Positions 48,258 to 60,414 of a DNA stretch of 64,000 bases are shown here, piece after piece; within the stretch, counting starts at the first letter, position 1, and the number at the start of each line of letters is the position of its first letter. Source of the DNA: Chromohalobacter canadensis (GTDB lineage: Bacteria > Pseudomonadota > Gammaproteobacteria > Pseudomonadales > Halomonadaceae); contig NZ_JAJQJH010000013.1 of assembly GCF_029544075.1 (NCBI RefSeq), positions 36,809 through 100,808 on the forward strand. The letters run 5' to 3'. Both the position numbers and the translations under genes were made by a program. The notes beneath the pieces were generated by a model. It did not search any database, had not been told where the DNA came from, and saw nothing but the letters and a program-made list of their open reading frames with translations.

Positions 48258-48728
48258 TTAGAAGCGGTAGTGAGAGAAGGCCTTGTTGGCATCTGCCATG
48301 CGATGCACGTCTTCACGCTTCTTCACAGCAGCACCCTTGCCTTCGGCGGCGTCCAGCATTTCGCCAGCGAGGCGCTGCACCATGGTCTTCTCACCACGAC
48401 TGCGCGCCGCATCCACCAGCCAACGCATGGCCAGGGCCTGACGGCGAGAAGGACGGACTTCCACGGGCACCTGATAGGTCGCACCGCCAACGCGGCGAGA
48501 CTTAACCTCGACCATCGGCTGGATCGTTTCCAGCGCCTTGTCGAAGATTTCCAACGGCTCATCCTTGCTACGTTCGGCAACCCTGTCCAGCGCACCGTAG
48601 ACGATACGCTCAGCTACAGATTTCTTGCCGTTGATCATCAGGTGATTCATGAACTTGGCCAGACGCTCACTTCCGAATTTCGGATCCGGGAGGATTTCGC
48701 GTTTGGCGACAACTTTTCTTCTAGGCAT
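48258..48728 (-). CDS. rpsG: 30S ribosomal protein S7
   Basis: This 156-aa head-assembly protein has [20 protein letters not shown] and [14 protein letters not shown]. The ATG at 48728 is the family start; the frame opens upstream to 48773 without conservation. In E. coli S7 is the repressor of the str operon. Confidence 0.98.
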   Translation of the reverse strand: MPRRKVVAKREILPDPKFGSERLAKFMNHLMINGKKSVAERIVYGALDRVAERSKDEPLEIFDKALETIQPMVEVKSRRVGGATYQVPVEVRPSRRQALAMRWLVDAARSRGEKTMVQRLAGEMLDAAEGKGAAVKKREDVHRMADANKAFSHYRF

Positions 48729-48838
48729 GATAAGCCCTCGTTTCGAAGGGTCCTTCAGGTAAACTCGAGACAACGCATCGCGCGCTCGACCTTACTCTTA
48801 TCTGACCGACAACAGTTGAAGTCTAGATCGCTTTGCGA

Positions 48839-49213
48839 TCAAGACTTAGGACGTTTGGTACCGTACTTGGAACGGCCCTGACGGCGATTTTGAACACCAG
48901 AAGTATCCAGCGCGCCGCGAACGGTGTGATAACGCACACCCGGCAAGTCTTTTACACGACCGCCGCGAATCAGGACCACGGAGTGTTCCTGCAGGTTGTG
49001 ACCTTCACCGCCGATATAGGAAGCGACTTCGTAGCCATTCGTCAGGCGCACACGGCAAACCTTACGTAGCGCCGAGTTCGGCTTTTTCGGGGTAGTGGTG
49101 TAGACACGGGTGCAAACCCCGCGCTTTTGCGGGCAAGACTGCAGCGCCGGCACGTCGCTCTTGGCGGCCGGGCGCTTGCGCGGCTTGCGCACGAGCTGAT
49201 TGATCGTTGCCAT
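48839..49213 (-). CDS. rpsL: 30S ribosomal protein S12
   Basis: This 124-aa decoding-centre protein begins [14 protein letters not shown]. The two lysines linked to streptomycin resistance (in PKKPNSA and GRVKDLPG) are wild type, so a sensitive S12 is expected. It is the first gene of the str operon with a promoter about 80-110 bases upstream. The ATG at 49213 is chosen over a non-conserved one at 49231. Confidence 0.98.
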   Translation of the reverse strand: MATINQLVRKPRKRPAAKSDVPALQSCPQKRGVCTRVYTTTPKKPNSALRKVCRVRLTNGYEVASYIGGEGHNLQEHSVVLIRGGRVKDLPGVRYHTVRGALDTSGVQNRRQGRSKYGTKRPKS

Positions 49214-49292
49214 ATCTGTAGCTGACTCCAATGGTTGCCAAACCTTTCAACATTGGGGCAGGACGTACCCACCCCACTGTTAAAGGCTGCGC

Positions 49293-49322
49293 ATTCTAAT
49301 GTCTGGCGACGAGCCACGTCAA
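49293..49322 (-). promoter_or_regulatory. Predicted str operon promoter
   Basis: The minus strand reads TTGACG (49322-49317), an 18-base spacer and TAGAAT (49298-49293). The -35 lies inside the downstream arm of the inverted repeat that follows rpoC. Confidence 0.7.
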
Positions 49323-49352
49323 GTCCGCCACCACGTAGGCCCCGGACTTGAC
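49318..49352. repeat. 10-bp inverted repeat after rpoC
   Basis: GTCAAGTCCG (49318-49327) and CGGACTTGAC (49343-49352) are perfect complements around 15 bases, beginning 9 bases after the rpoC stop. There is no T-run. It may terminate or process rpoBC mRNA while overlapping the str promoter. Confidence 0.7.
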
Positions 49353-49361
49353 GGCATACGC

Positions 49362-52300
49362 CTAGAGGTCTTCGTCGTCGGCGTCCAACGCCGTGAGCTG
49401 CGCACCCAATTCCTGCTCGACATCGGAGGCCGAAGGATTGACCGTGTGCCCATCATCCTCACGCTTGCGACGCCGCTCGGCGTGGTGCGCCAATCCAGTC
49501 CCGGCCGGCACCAAGCGACCCACCACAACGTTTTCCTTGAGACCGCGCAGGTAGTCGCGCTTGCCGGACACCGCCGCCTCAGTCAATACGCGAGTGGTTT
49601 CTTGGAACGATGCGGCCGAGATGAACGACTCTGTTGCCAGGCTCGCCTTGGTGATACCCAGCAGCAAACGCTCGCTTTTGGCCGGGAATTTATCTTCCTG
49701 GGCCAAGCGTGCGTTTTCCTCGAGGACGCGGACGTATTCCGCCTGATCGCCGGTAATGAAGGAAGAATCCCCGGCATCGGTGATTTCTACCTTGCGCAGC
49801 ATCTGGCGCACGATCACCTCGATGTGCTTGTCATCGATGACCACACCCTGCAGACGATAAACGTCTTGGATCTCGACCGTGATGTACTTGGCCAACTCCG
49901 CGATCCCGAGCAAGCGCAGGATATCGTGAGGATTGCTGGGGCCATCAGAGATGACCTCACCTTTCTCCACCGTCTCGCCTTCGAATACCCCGATCTGACG
50001 CCATTTGGGAATCAGCATCTCGACCGGCTCACCTTCTTCAGGCGTGACCGTCAGGCGGCGTTTGCCCTTGGTTTCCTTGCCGAAGCTGATAGTCCCGGTA
50101 ACCTCGGCCAGGATCGCTGGCTCCTTGGGCTTGCGCGCCTCGAACAAGTCGGCGACACGCGGCAGACCCCCGGTGATGTCCTTGTTGCCGGATGCTTCAA
50201 CCGGGATACGCGCGATAACCTCACCGACCCCGACCTGGTCGCCGTTTTCGCCTGCGATAATGGCCTTGCCGGGCAGCATGTACTGCACAGGGGTATTGGA
50301 GCCCGGCAGCGTGACATGCTCACCATTCTCATCGAGCAACATGATCATCGGGCGCTTTTCACGGCCAGAGGTTGGGCGCGCGGCGGTCTCGATCACCTCG
50401 ATGTTAGAAAGACCGGTCATCTCGTCCACGCTGCGGTGGATAGTAATGCCTTCTTCCATGTCGCTGAATTGGGCCCTGCCCTCGACCTCGGCTACGACCG
50501 GATGAGTGTGCGGATCCCACTTGGCGACTGGCGTCCCGCCTTCGACCATGTCACCGTCACGGACCGACAGCTCGGCGCCATACGGCAGCTTGTAGTACTC
50601 GCGCTCGCGACCATGCTCGTCGGCGACGGCCAAGGCACTCGAGCGAGAAACGACGATGAGCTTGCCGTCATTGCGCTCGACATGCTTGATGTTGTGCAGG
50701 CGCACCGTACCACCGTGCTTGACCTGAACGCTATCGACCGCCGAGGCACGCGATGCAGCCCCCCCGATGTGGAAGGTACGCATGGTAAGCTGGGTACCCG
50801 GCTCACCGATCGACTGCGCCGCGATAACGCCAACGGCCTCGCCGATGTTGACCTGATGGCCACGCGCCAAGTCACGGCCGTAGCACGATGCGCACACACC
50901 ATGTCGCGTTTCGCAGGTGATCGCGCTGCGCACGATAATCTCGTCCACGCCCATGGTATCGAGCTCGGCGCACCAAGCTTCATCCAGCAAAGTACCGCGC
51001 GGGATCAAAACATCATCAGTGGCGGGATCGACAACATCCTGCGCCACGACGCGGCCCAGCACGCGTTGTGCCAGCGATACGATGACGTCACCGCCCTCGA
51101 TCACCGGATGCAGCGTCAGCCCCTCATACGTGCCGCAATCCTCTTCGGTTACCACCAGGTCTTGAGACACGTCCACCAAACGACGCGTCAGGTAACCGGA
51201 GTTGGCCGTCTTGAGTGCCGTATCCGCCAGACCCTTACGGGCGCCGTGCGTCGAGATGAAGTACTGCAGGACGTTCAAGCCTTCACGGAAGTTAGCGGTA
51301 ATCGGCGTCTCGATGATCGAGCCATCCGGCTTGGCCATCAGCCCGCGCATGCCCGCCAATTGGCGGATCTGTGCGGCACTACCACGCGCCCCAGAGTCGG
51401 CCATAATGAAAACGCTATTGAACGAATCCTGCTCGACCTGCTCGCCATGACGGTCGGTGACGGTTTCCTTCGAGATCCCCGCCATCATCGCCTTGGCGAC
51501 CTTATCGTTGGCCTTGGACCAGATATCGATGACCTTGTTGTACTTCTCGCCCGCAGTCACTAGACCGGAGGAGAACTGATCCTCGATTTCCTTGACCTCT
51601 TCCTCGGCCCCGTCGACGATTTCTTTCTTCGAGTCGGGGATGACGAAGTCGTTGACGCCGATCGATGCGCCCGACCAAGTCGCCAGACGGAAGCCGGTGT
51701 ACATCAACTGGTCAGCGAAGATGACCGTATCCTTGAGGCCCGCACGACGATAGACGGCGTTGATCAAGCCGGAAATCGCCTTCTTCTTCATCGGCTGATC
51801 GACCAGCTCGTAGGGCATCCCCTTGGGCAAGATGCGGAACAGCAAGGCACGCCCCACAGTCGTATCGCGCAGCGAGGTCTTGCCGTTCAGTTCACCGCTT
51901 TCGTCGTCCCGATCGTATTCGGTGAGACGCACCTTGACACGCGCATGCATCGACACGCTCTCGGTCCCGAACGCACGCTCGACTTCGTCGAGGTTGGAGA
52001 AAACCATGCCTTCGCCTTTGGCATTGACCTTCTCGCGGGTCATGTAATACAGACCCAGCACGACGTCCTGAGACGGCACGATGATGGGCTCGCCGTTGGC
52101 CGGCGACAGCACATTGTTCGTAGCCATCATCAGCGTCCGCGCCTCGAGCTGCGCTTCCAGCGTCAGCGGGACGTGTACGGCCATTTGGTCGCCGTCGAAG
52201 TCGGCGTTATATGCCGCGCACACCAACGGATGTAGTTGAATAGCCTTGCCTTCGATCAACAACGGTTCGAAGGCCTGGATACCCAAGCGGTGCAGTGTCG

Positions 52301-53579
52301 GTGCACGGTTGAGCATTACAGGGTGCTCGCGGATGACATCGGCGAGGATGTCCCACACTTCCGGCAACTCGCGCTCGACCATCTTCTTGGCGGCCTTGAT
52401 GGTAGACGCTTGGCCGCTCGCCTGTAGCTTGGAGTAGATGAACGGCTTGAACAGCTCAAGCGCCATCTTCTTGGGCAAACCACATTGATGCAGACGCAAC
52501 GTCGGACCCACGGTGATCACCGAGCGGCCGGAATAGTCGACACGTTTGCCCAGCAGGTTCTGGCGGAAACGCCCCTGCTTGCCCTTGATCATGTCGGCCA
52601 GCGACTTCAACGGACGCTTGTTGGAACCGGTGATGGCACGACCACGACGGCCGTTGTCGAGCAGCGCATCGACCGATTCCTGCAGCATGCGCTTCTCGTT
52701 GCGCACGATGATATCCGGCGCGTTGAGGTCGAGCAGGCGCTTCAGGCGGTTGTTGCGGTTGATCACACGACGATACAGATCGTTGAGATCCGAGGTCGCG
52801 AAACGGCCGCCATCCAGCGGGACCAACGGACGCAGATCCGGCGGAAGTACCGGCAGCACTTCCATGATCATCCACGCCGGGTCGTTGCCGGACTTGTAGA
52901 AGGCTTCCAATAGCTTCAAGCGCTTGGAGAGCTTTTTGATCTTGGTTTCGGAGTTGGTCTGCGGAACTTCTTCGCGCAGGCGTTCGATCTCTTCTTCGAG
53001 ATCAACATCGTTGAGCAACGCCTGTACGGCTTCGGCGCCCATACGGGCATCGAAGTCGTCGCCGAATTCTTCCAGCGCCTCGAAGTACTGCTCATCGTTG
53101 AGCAACTGGCCGCGCTCAAGCGTGGTCATGCCTGGATCGATGACCATGAAGCTCTCGAAATAGAGCACACGCTCGATATCGCGCAGGGTCATGTCCAGGA
53201 ACAAGCCGATGCGCGACGGCAGCGACTTGAGGAACCAGATATGCGCCACCGGCGCAGCCAGCTCGATATGCCCCATACGCTCACGGCGCACTGCGGCCTT
53301 AGTGACCTCGACACCGCACTTTTCGCAAATGATGCCACGATGCTTCATGCGCTTGTACTTACCGCACAAGCACTCGTAATCCTTCACCGGACCGAAGATC
53401 TTGGCGCAGAACAGGCCATCACGCTCGGGCTTGAACGTACGGTAGTTGATGGTCTCAGGCTTTTTGACCTCGCCGTAGGACCAGGAGCGGATCAAGTCCG
53501 GCGACGCGAGCGTAATCTTGATCGCATCGAATTCTTCGGACTGTGCCTGCGATTTGAGGACTTTCACCAAATCTTTCAT
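49362..53579 (-). CDS. rpoC: RNA polymerase beta' subunit
   Basis: This 1405-aa catalytic subunit has the N-terminal zinc site ([22 protein letters not shown] region) and the Mg-binding [13 protein letters not shown] trigger-loop region around [23 protein letters not shown] and a C-terminal second zinc site ([15 protein letters not shown]) follow. The length matches E. coli (1407). It is separated from rpoB by 79 bases containing a hairpin. Confidence 0.99.
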   Translation of the reverse strand: MKDLVKVLKSQAQSEEFDAIKITLASPDLIRSWSYGEVKKPETINYRTFKPERDGLFCAKIFGPVKDYECLCGKYKRMKHRGIICEKCGVEVTKAAVRRERMGHIELAAPVAHIWFLKSLPSRIGLFLDMTLRDIERVLYFESFMVIDPGMTTLERGQLLNDEQYFEALEEFGDDFDARMGAEAVQALLNDVDLEEEIERLREEVPQTNSETKIKKLSKRLKLLEAFYKSGNDPAWMIMEVLPVLPPDLRPLVPLDGGRFATSDLNDLYRRVINRNNRLKRLLDLNAPDIIVRNEKRMLQESVDALLDNGRRGRAITGSNKRPLKSLADMIKGKQGRFRQNLLGKRVDYSGRSVITVGPTLRLHQCGLPKKMALELFKPFIYSKLQASGQASTIKAAKKMVERELPEVWDILADVIREHPVMLNRAPTLHRLGIQAFEPLLIEGKAIQLHPLVCAAYNADFDGDQMAVHVPLTLEAQLEARTLMMATNNVLSPANGEPIIVPSQDVVLGLYYMTREKVNAKGEGMVFSNLDEVERAFGTESVSMHARVKVRLTEYDRDDESGELNGKTSLRDTTVGRALLFRILPKGMPYELVDQPMKKKAISGLINAVYRRAGLKDTVIFADQLMYTGFRLATWSGASIGVNDFVIPDSKKEIVDGAEEEVKEIEDQFSSGLVTAGEKYNKVIDIWSKANDKVAKAMMAGISKETVTDRHGEQVEQDSFNSVFIMADSGARGSAAQIRQLAGMRGLMAKPDGSIIETPITANFREGLNVLQYFISTHGARKGLADTALKTANSGYLTRRLVDVSQDLVVTEEDCGTYEGLTLHPVIEGGDVIVSLAQRVLGRVVAQDVVDPATDDVLIPRGTLLDEAWCAELDTMGVDEIIVRSAITCETRHGVCASCYGRDLARGHQVNIGEAVGVIAAQSIGEPGTQLTMRTFHIGGAASRASAVDSVQVKHGGTVRLHNIKHVERNDGKLIVVSRSSALAVADEHGREREYYKLPYGAELSVRDGDMVEGGTPVAKWDPHTHPVVAEVEGRAQFSDMEEGITIHRSVDEMTGLSNIEVIETAARPTSGREKRPMIMLLDENGEHVTLPGSNTPVQYMLPGKAIIAGENGDQVGVGEVIARIPVEASGNKDITGGLPRVADLFEARKPKEPAILAEVTGTISFGKETKGKRRLTVTPEEGEPVEMLIPKWRQIGVFEGETVEKGEVISDGPSNPHDILRLLGIAELAKYITVEIQDVYRLQGVVIDDKHIEVIVRQMLRKVEITDAGDSSFITGDQAEYVRVLEENARLAQEDKFPAKSERLLLGITKASLATESFISAASFQETTRVLTEAAVSGKRDYLRGLKENVVVGRLVPAGTGLAHHAERRRKREDDGHTVNPSASDVEQELGAQLTALDADDEDL

Positions 53580-53609
53580 GGGGTCGGCTCCGTAGCGGAG
53601 TTGTCATGA

Positions 53610-53631
53610 GCGGGGCCTCTAAAGGCCCCGC
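53610..53631. repeat. Hairpin in the rpoB-rpoC gap
   Basis: GCGGGGCCT and AGGCCCCGC form a 9-bp stem with loop CTAA. No T-run follows, so it is probably an mRNA-stability or processing element. Confidence 0.65.
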
Positions 53632-53658
53632 GGACCGTCATTCGTCAGCGTGAAACGC

Positions 53659-56600
53659 TCAGCCTTCCAGCTCGATATCAATACCCAGCGAGCGGATTTC
53701 CTTCACCAATACGTTGAAGGATTCCGGCATGCCTGCCTGCATCGAGTGGTCGCCGTCGACGATGTTCTTGTACATCTTGGTGCGGCCTTCCACGTCGTCG
53801 GACTTGACGGTCAGCATTTCCTGCAAGGTATAGGCAGCGCCATAGGCTTCCAGTGCCCAGACCTCCATCTCACCGAAGCGTTGCCCGCCGAACTGCGCCT
53901 TGCCACCCAGCGGTTGCTGGGTCACCAGCGAGTACGAGCCGGTGGAACGGGCGTGCATCTTGTCGTCGACCAGATGGTTGAGCTTGAGCATGTACATGTA
54001 GCCCACCGTCACGGAGCGATCGAAGGTTTCGCCCGTACGCCCATCATAGAGCGTCATCTGACCGGAATCCGGCAGGTTGGCCAAGCTCAGGAGATGCTTG
54101 ATCTCGTGCTCCTTGGCACCATCGAAGACCGGCGTTGCCACCGGTACGCCATTGCGCAGATTCTGCGCCAGGGTGATGATCTCTTCATCGCTGAGCGAGT
54201 CGATATCTTCCTGGCGCGTCTCGGCGGTGTTGTACACCTGCCCCAAGAAGTCGCGAATCTCCGCCACCTGCTGCTGACGCGCCTCGCGCAACATCTCGTC
54301 GATCCTCACCCCGAGCCCCCAGGCGGCCATGCCCAGGTGGGTCTCGAGAATCTGCCCGACATTCATGCGCGAGGGCACACCCAGCGGGTTGAGCACCACA
54401 TCGACCGGTTCGCCATTGTCGTCGAACGGCATGTCCTCGACGGGCATGATAGACGAAATGACACCCTTGTTACCGTGGCGGCCAGCCATCTTGTCACCCG
54501 ACTGGATGCGACGCTTCACGGCCAGGTAGACCTTGACGATCTTGAGCACGCCTGGCGCCAGATCATCGCCCTGAGTCAACTTACGTTTCTTGTCTTCGAA
54601 ACGCTCGTCCATCTCCTTGCGACGTTTTTCCAGCTGCTCATCGGCCTGGGCCAAGAGCTCGTTGAGCGACTCGTCCTGCATGCGCAGCTTGAACCACTGG
54701 CTGCGCGGCAACTCGTCGAGGTAGGCTTCATCGAGGATGTCGCCCTTCTTGAGCTTGGGACCGCCATTGACCGGCTGGCCAAGCAACGTGCGCTTGAGGC
54801 GCTCGAAGGTGGCCTCTTCGGCGATGCGATAGGTTTCCTGAAGATCCTTGCGCACCTCATCGAGCTGGCTTTGCTCGATGGACAGAGCGCGCGAGTCCTT
54901 CTCGACACCATCGCGAGTGAAGACCTGCACGTCGATGATCGTGCCCTTCATACCCGTCGGCGCACGCAGCGAGGTGTCCTTCACGTCGGACGCCTTTTCG
55001 CCGAAGATCGCGCGTAGCAGCTTCTCTTCCGGCGTCAGTTGGGTTTCGCCCTTGGGCGTTACCTTGCCGACCAGAATATCGCCAGGGCCGACTTCGGCAC
55101 CGATGTAGACAATACCTGCTTCGTCGAGCTTGCCAAGTGCCGCTTCACCGACGTTGGGAATGTCCGAGGAGATTTCCTCAGCACCCAGCTTGGTGTCGCG
55201 AGATACGCAGGTAAGCTCCTGAATGTGGATGCTGGTGAAACGGTCTTCCTCGACCACGCGCTCCGAGATAAGGATGGAATCCTCGAAGTTGTAGCCGTTC
55301 CACGGCATGAACGCCATGCGCATGTTCTGGCCCAGTGCCAGATCACCCATGTCGACGGAAGGTCCATCGGCCAGGATATCGCCGCTTGCCACGGTGTCAC
55401 CCGGGCGCACGATCGGGCGCTGGTTCATGCAGGTATTCTGGTTGGAACGCAGATACTTGGTGAGATTGTAGATATCGACGCCCGCTTCACCGCCGATGAT
55501 CTCATCTTCGTTGATGCGTACCACGATGCGCTTGGCATCCACAGAGTCGATCACTCCGCCGCGCCGTGCGACCGCGCAGACGCCAGAGTCACGAGCAACG
55601 AAACGCTCCATGCCCGTACCGACCAGTGGCTTCTCGGCGCGCAGGGTCGGAACGGCCTGACGCTGCATGTTCGAGCCCATCAAGGCACGGTTGGCGTCAT
55701 CGTGCTCGAGGAACGGAATCAACGCCGCGGCCACGGACACCACCTGACGAGGTGACACGTCCATCAACGTGACCTTGTCCGGTGCCATGAAAGTGGTCTC
55801 GCCTCTGTGGCGTACCTGAACCAGGTCGTCTACCAGCTTGCCGTCCTCATCCACCGTCGCAGACGCCTGGGCAATGATGAAGTCACCTTCCTCGATGGCC
55901 GACAGATGCACGACCTCGTCGGTAACCTGACGATCACTTACCTTGCGATACGGCGTTTCCAGGAAGCCGTAGCTGTTGGTGTGACTGTAGGTCGCCAGCG
56001 AGTTGATCAGGCCGATGTTGGGGCCTTCCGGCGTTTCGATCGGGCACAGGCGCCCGTAGTGCGTGGCGTGAACGTCGCGCACTTCGAAGCCGGCACGCTC
56101 ACGGGTCAGGCCACCTGGCCCAAGCGCGGACACACGACGCTTGTGCGTGACCTCGGAGAGCGGGTTGTTCTGGTCCATGAACTGGGACAGCTGCGAGGAG
56201 CCGAAGAACTCTTTCACTGCAGCCGCCACCGGCTTGGCATTGATCAGGTCTTGCGGCATCAAGCCTTCGCTCTCCGCCATGGAGAGACGTTCCTTGACCG
56301 CACGCTCGACGCGTACCAAACCGACGCGGAACTGATTCTCCGCCATCTCACCGACACACCTAATGCGACGGTTGCCTAGGTGGTCGATATCATCGACGTC
56401 ACCAAAGCCGTTACGGATATTGATCAGCTCGCGGAGAACATCAAGGATGTCCTGATTGTCGAGAATCCCGGAGCCGGTATCCCCTTCGCGACGCAGACGG
56501 CGGTTGAACTTCATGCGACCGACGCCCGACAGGTCGTAGCGATCCTCGGTGAAGAACAAGTTGTGGAACAACGTCTCAGCCGCTTCCTTGGTCGGCGGCT

Positions 56601-57735
56601 CCCCGGGACGCATCATGCGATAAATCTCGACCAGCGCCTCTAGCTGAGAGCGCGTGGTGTCGATCTTCAACGTATCGGAGACGAACGAGCCCGCATCGAG
56701 ATCGTTGGTGTACAACGTCTCGAGCGTGGTGATGCCCGCTTGACCGAGCGTTTCAAGCAGCTCGGGGGTGATTTCCGTATTGCATTCGCACACCAGCTCG
56801 CCGGTATTCGGATCGACCTGATCCTTGGCTAGCGTCTTGCCGAACAGATATTCCATCGGCACATCGAGGCGCTCGAGGCCGGCTTTCTCCATCTGGCGAA
56901 TGTGCTTCTGGGTGATGCGACGACCTTCCTCGACGATGAGATTACCCTCGCCGTCCTGGATATCGAAAGTCGCCGTCTCGCCACGCAGACGTGACGGTAC
57001 CAGCTCGACGCTGAACCCTTTCTTCTCGACATGGAAGGTGCTGGTGTCGAAGAACGTCTCGAGGATCTCCTCGGCACTCATGCCCAGCGCACGCAGCAAT
57101 ACCGTGGCCGGCAGCTTGCGGCGACGGTCGATACGGACGTAGACGTTGTCCTTGGGATCGAACTCGAAATCCAGCCATGAACCGCGATACGGGATGATGC
57201 GCGCGGAGTACAGCAGCTTGCCGGACGTGTGACTCTTGCCCTTGTCGTGGTCGAAGAACACACCCGGCGAGCGATGGAGCTGGGAGACAATGACACGTTC
57301 GGTACCATTGACAACGAAGGTACCGTTTTCCGTCATCAGGGGGATCTCCCCCATGTAGACTTCCTGCTCTTTAATGTCCTTGATCGCCTTGTTGGACGAG
57401 TCCTTATCGTAGATGATCAAGCGCACCTTGACCCGCAGCGGCGCCGAATAGGTCACACCACGCAGTTGGCATTCCTTGACGTCGAAAGCCGACGTGCCAA
57501 AGCGGTAGCTGACATACTCGAGAGCGGCATTGCCGGAAAAGCTCTCGATAGGGAACACGGACTTGAAAGCAGCATGCAAGCCGACGTCGAGGCGTTCTTC
57601 GATCGCCCGGTCCTGCTGGAGGAAGTCGTAGTAGGAATCAAGCTGAATGGCCAGCAGGTAAGGCACATCCATCACTTGTGGCAGTTTGCCGAAATCCTTG
57701 CGGATGCGTTTTTTCTCAGTGTATGAGTAAGCCAT
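53659..57735 (-). CDS. rpoB: RNA polymerase beta subunit
   Basis: This 1358-aa subunit forms the catalytic cleft with beta'. The rifampicin-binding region ([20 protein letters not shown], then [12 protein letters not shown]) is wild type at the usual resistance positions (Asp, His and Ser). The family N-terminus is [19 protein letters not shown]. It follows rplL after a 227-base spacer that contains an attenuator-like hairpin. Confidence 0.99.
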   Translation of the reverse strand: MAYSYTEKKRIRKDFGKLPQVMDVPYLLAIQLDSYYDFLQQDRAIEERLDVGLHAAFKSVFPIESFSGNAALEYVSYRFGTSAFDVKECQLRGVTYSAPLRVKVRLIIYDKDSSNKAIKDIKEQEVYMGEIPLMTENGTFVVNGTERVIVSQLHRSPGVFFDHDKGKSHTSGKLLYSARIIPYRGSWLDFEFDPKDNVYVRIDRRRKLPATVLLRALGMSAEEILETFFDTSTFHVEKKGFSVELVPSRLRGETATFDIQDGEGNLIVEEGRRITQKHIRQMEKAGLERLDVPMEYLFGKTLAKDQVDPNTGELVCECNTEITPELLETLGQAGITTLETLYTNDLDAGSFVSDTLKIDTTRSQLEALVEIYRMMRPGEPPTKEAAETLFHNLFFTEDRYDLSGVGRMKFNRRLRREGDTGSGILDNQDILDVLRELINIRNGFGDVDDIDHLGNRRIRCVGEMAENQFRVGLVRVERAVKERLSMAESEGLMPQDLINAKPVAAAVKEFFGSSQLSQFMDQNNPLSEVTHKRRVSALGPGGLTRERAGFEVRDVHATHYGRLCPIETPEGPNIGLINSLATYSHTNSYGFLETPYRKVSDRQVTDEVVHLSAIEEGDFIIAQASATVDEDGKLVDDLVQVRHRGETTFMAPDKVTLMDVSPRQVVSVAAALIPFLEHDDANRALMGSNMQRQAVPTLRAEKPLVGTGMERFVARDSGVCAVARRGGVIDSVDAKRIVVRINEDEIIGGEAGVDIYNLTKYLRSNQNTCMNQRPIVRPGDTVASGDILADGPSVDMGDLALGQNMRMAFMPWNGYNFEDSILISERVVEEDRFTSIHIQELTCVSRDTKLGAEEISSDIPNVGEAALGKLDEAGIVYIGAEVGPGDILVGKVTPKGETQLTPEEKLLRAIFGEKASDVKDTSLRAPTGMKGTIIDVQVFTRDGVEKDSRALSIEQSQLDEVRKDLQETYRIAEEATFERLKRTLLGQPVNGGPKLKKGDILDEAYLDELPRSQWFKLRMQDESLNELLAQADEQLEKRRKEMDERFEDKKRKLTQGDDLAPGVLKIVKVYLAVKRRIQSGDKMAGRHGNKGVISSIMPVEDMPFDDNGEPVDVVLNPLGVPSRMNVGQILETHLGMAAWGLGVRIDEMLREARQQQVAEIRDFLGQVYNTAETRQEDIDSLSDEEIITLAQNLRNGVPVATPVFDGAKEHEIKHLLSLANLPDSGQMTLYDGRTGETFDRSVTVGYMYMLKLNHLVDDKMHARSTGSYSLVTQQPLGGKAQFGGQRFGEMEVWALEAYGAAYTLQEMLTVKSDDVEGRTKMYKNIVDGDHSMQAGMPESFNVLVKEIRSLGIDIELEG

Positions 57736-57888
57736 CTGTATTCCCCAGCTTGTTCACCTTGGGTGACCGGTGCGTGGTCGGCGCCGCCTGAAGGGATTTC
57801 CCATCAGGCGCTGACGGCAAGCCCTTACGAGAGCTCGCCGTCGGAATTCGTCTAGTCAGACACGTGACATTCTGGCTAGCAGCAACAG

Positions 57889-57923
57889 AAAAAGGCCGGC
57901 AGCGGGAAAGCCCGCCGCCAGCC
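57889..57923 (-). terminator. rplL-rpoB attenuator/terminator
   Basis: On the minus strand a 13-bp GC-rich stem with one mismatch (57911-57923 with 57894-57906, 4-base loop) is followed by TTTTTCTG. It lies about 40 bases after rplL. A partial terminator at this site is known in E. coli, where it sets the ratio of ribosomal proteins to RNA polymerase. Confidence 0.85.
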
Positions 57924-57962
57924 ATGAAGCTTACGCAGCGCGTAAAGCCATGGTCACCGGAG

Positions 57963-58334
57963 TTACTTGAGTTCCACGGATGCGCCAGCTTCTTCCAACT
58001 TGGTCTTGGCTTCGTCGCCATCTTCCTTGGACATGCCTTCTTTGAGGGTTGCCGGGGCGCCGTCGACGGCTGCCTTGGCTTCCTTGAGGCCCAGACCAGT
58101 GATTTCACGAACCACCTTGATGACGTTGACCTTCTTCTCACCAGCGCTGGTCAGCACCAGGTCGAACTCGGTCTGTTCTTCGGCTTCTTCAGCTTCGCCA
58201 CCACCCGGGCCAGCCACAACAGCGGCGGCCGCAGAAACACCGAACTTTTCTTCCATCGCGGAAACCAACTCAGCCACTTCCATGACGGACATTTCGGCGA
58301 CGGCGTTGATGATATCTTCTTGAGTCAGTGCCAT
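57963..58334 (-). CDS. rplL: 50S ribosomal protein L7/L12
   Basis: This 123-aa stalk protein has an N-terminal dimerisation domain ([20 protein letters not shown]), an Ala/Gly hinge ([12 protein letters not shown]), an acidic EEAEEQTEF segment and the C-terminal factor-binding domain ([20 protein letters not shown]). The ATG at 58334 is the conserved start. Confidence 0.98.
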   Translation of the reverse strand: MALTQEDIINAVAEMSVMEVAELVSAMEEKFGVSAAAAVVAGPGGGEAEEAEEQTEFDLVLTSAGEKKVNVIKVVREITGLGLKEAKAAVDGAPATLKEGMSKEDGDEAKTKLEEAGASVELK

Positions 58335-58417
58335 TATCAAATTCCTAACTTTGCGGGAGCCTCATGTCATGAAGGCTCATTGATACAGGATTCGTGCCAG
58401 TGCGGTTCAGCCTGCCC

Positions 58418-58921
58418 TTAGGCCGCTTCTTCCTGCTTCTGGTCACGCAACGCAGCGAGTGTACGAGCCAACTTGCCAGCCGATGCTTCCTTCATGACGG
58501 ACAACAGCTTGGCGATGGCTTCATCACGTGTCGGCAGCGTCGCCAGGCGGTCAAGACCGGAAGCCGGGATGAACTCGCCTTCGTATGCCAGCGCCTTGAT
58601 CTCGAAATCTTTCTCATTCTTGGCGAATTCCTTGAACAAACGAGCGGCAGCGCCCGGATGCTCATAGGAGAAGGCCAACATGGTCGGACCCGAGAACGTC
58701 TCGTTGAGGCACTCCCAAGGAGTACCTTCGAGGGCGCGGCGTGCTAAGGTGTTGCGCACAACACGAACTTGCACACCATTCTCGCGGGCCTGCTTGCGCA
58801 GTTCGGTCATGGCGCTTACCGCCACACCGCGAGAATCGGCAACGACGACGGAGAGCGCATCTTGTGCGGCTTCACTGACCTCGGCAACGATCGCTTTCTT
58901 GCCTTCGAGTGCTAATGGCAC
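58418..58921 (-). CDS. rplJ: 50S ribosomal protein L10
   Basis: This 167-aa stalk base protein binds L7/L12 dimers. The conserved sequence begins at GTG 58921 ([17 protein letters not shown]), which has a good AAGGAG ribosome binding site. The frame extends upstream to 58996 through the leader but is not conserved. With its leader it is expected to regulate its own operon. Confidence 0.97.
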   Translation of the reverse strand: MPLALEGKKAIVAEVSEAAQDALSVVVADSRGVAVSAMTELRKQARENGVQVRVVRNTLARRALEGTPWECLNETFSGPTMLAFSYEHPGAAARLFKEFAKNEKDFEIKALAYEGEFIPASGLDRLATLPTRDEAIAKLLSVMKEASAGKLARTLAALRDQKQEEAA

Positions 58922-58974
58922 AGTGATCACTCCTTCGTACCGGACGCCTTTGAGGGCGTTCCAGTGGTTACCAT

Positions 58975-59130
58975 CTCCCCCATCTTCGCTTACCACGAGA
59001 GGGGGCCGGGGTGATGGTGCTCACCAGAAATCTGGCGGCCACACCATCTGCGCAGGCGACTTTTCAGGTCCATTAAGCCATGCCTTCTCAAGAAAGCATG
59101 GCACCTGCGGTCTTTGACGGTGCCCCGCCG
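58975..59130 (-). promoter_or_regulatory. L10 autoregulatory leader
   Basis: The 263-base rplA-rplJ gap, read on the minus strand, contains CCTGCGCAGATGGTG. This closely matches the conserved CCTGCGTAGACGGTG of the E. coli L10-(L12)4 binding leader. It is preceded by CGCAGGTGCC and a GCCATGC/GCATGGC stem (59077-59102). It should bind the L10-L12 complex and repress rplJ. The boundaries are approximate. Confidence 0.75.
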
Positions 59131-59184
59131 CCACGCTTAAACGCTGTGTACGGGGACCGCAAAGTTACTGCCTTTTCCCGCGAC

Positions 59185-59877
59185 TCACACGAACGGCGTG
59201 TGATCCACGGTCAACCCTGGCCCCATGGTAGTGGACAGGGTAATTTTCTTGAAGTAGATGCCCTTGGACGTACTCGGCTTGAGACGCTTGAGGTCACCGA
59301 TCAATGCATCGAGGTTGCCCTTGATAGCACTGGCGTCGAAATCCACCTTACCGATGGCGGCATGAATGATGCCGTTCTTGTCGGTACGGAAGCGCACTTG
59401 GCCTGCTTTCGCGTTCTTCACGGCAGTGGCGACGTCCGGCGTTACGGTGCCAACTTTGGGGTTGGGCATCAGCCCACGCGGACCGAGGATCTGGCCCAGC
59501 TGCCCAACGACACGCATGGCGTCCGGTGCGGCAACCACCACATCGAAGTCCATATTGCCTTTCTTGACGTCTGCCGCCAGTTCGTCCATCCCCACGACAT
59601 CGGCGCCGGCCTCTTTCGCGGCATCGGCAGCAGCGCCTTGAGCGAAGACAGCGACACGTGCGGTTTTGCCTGTACCGTTAGGCATGACAGTAGCGCCACG
59701 CACGACCTGGTCGGATTTACGCGGGTCAACGCCGAGATTGATCGATACTTCGACGGACTCTTTGAACTTGACCGCGGACACTTCGGACAACAGGGCAACA
59801 GCTTCTTCCAGGTTATACACCTTGGAGTTGTCGACCTTTTCACTGAGCATCTGCGCGCGCTTGGTAAGCTTGGCCAT
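59185..59877 (-). CDS. rplA: 50S ribosomal protein L1
   Basis: This 230-aa L1-stalk protein has [16 protein letters not shown], the [12 protein letters not shown] segment and [18 protein letters not shown]. In E. coli it represses the L11 operon. It is 2 bases after the rplK stop. Confidence 0.98.
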   Translation of the reverse strand: MAKLTKRAQMLSEKVDNSKVYNLEEAVALLSEVSAVKFKESVEVSINLGVDPRKSDQVVRGATVMPNGTGKTARVAVFAQGAAADAAKEAGADVVGMDELAADVKKGNMDFDVVVAAPDAMRVVGQLGQILGPRGLMPNPKVGTVTPDVATAVKNAKAGQVRFRTDKNGIIHAAIGKVDFDASAIKGNLDALIGDLKRLKPSTSKGIYFKKITLSTTMGPGLTVDHTPFV

Positions 59878-59879
59878 GA

Positions 59880-60311
59880 TCAGAGACCCTCCACGTTGAG
59901 GCCCATGCTACGGGCACTGCCTGCGATGGTGCGGACAGCCGCATCAAGGTCGGAAGCCGTCAAATCGGGCTCCTTGGTCTTGGCAATCTCTTCCAGCTGC
60001 TCGCGTGTCACGGTACCGACCTTGGTCTTGTTCGGCACGCCAGAGCCAGACTTGATTCCCGCCGCTTTCTTCAACAGCACTGCTGCGGGCGGCGTTTTGG
60101 TAATGAACGTGAAGCTGCGATCCGAGTAGACCGTAATCACGACCGGCGTCGGGAGGCCCGGCTCGATATCCTGAGTCTCGGCGTTAAACGTCTTACAAAA
60201 CTCCATGATATTGACGCCGTGCTGACCAAGCGCGGGACCCACGGGGGGGCTCGGGTTGGCCTTACCCGCTGCGACCTGCAGCTTGATATAGGCCTGTACT
60301 TTCTTCGCCAT
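59880..60311 (-). CDS. rplK: 50S ribosomal protein L11
   Basis: This 143-aa GTPase-centre protein begins [20 protein letters not shown] and has [19 protein letters not shown]. The following C-terminal domain binds 23S rRNA (thiostrepton site). A 103-base gap with small GC-rich inverted repeats separates it from nusG. Confidence 0.98.
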   Translation of the reverse strand: MAKKVQAYIKLQVAAGKANPSPPVGPALGQHGVNIMEFCKTFNAETQDIEPGLPTPVVITVYSDRSFTFITKTPPAAVLLKKAAGIKSGSGVPNKTKVGTVTREQLEEIAKTKEPDLTASDLDAAVRTIAGSARSMGLNVEGL

Positions 60312-60385
60312 GTTGGACTCCAGTTGGGTGGTAACGCCTTGCGGCTCCCCGTTTCAACGAGGCCCTAAGGCCTCTACGACATGCA

Positions 60386-60404
60386 CCGGCTCATACCGAG
60401 CCGG
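60386..60404. repeat. Hairpin in the nusG-rplK gap
   Basis: CCGGCTC and GAGCCGG pair around 5 bases. A second small stem GAGGCC-CTAA-GGCCTC lies just beside it (about 60359-60374). Neither has a T-run. Confidence 0.55.
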
Positions 60405-60414
60405 CGTCTTGAAT

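Noticed and set aside
47139..48881. 580-codon plus-strand open frame
   Set aside because: It is antisense to fusA and rpsG, with no independent signals.
49299..51563. 754-codon plus-strand open frame
   Set aside because: It is antisense to rpoC. Long shadow frames are expected in GC-rich, codon-biased genes, and the translation resembles no family.
53650..55017. 455-codon plus-strand open frame
   Set aside because: It is antisense to rpoB and is a mirror-frame artefact.
59150..60129. Plus-strand frame across rplA, rplK and the L10 leader
   Set aside because: Antisense shadow of two well-identified ribosomal genes.
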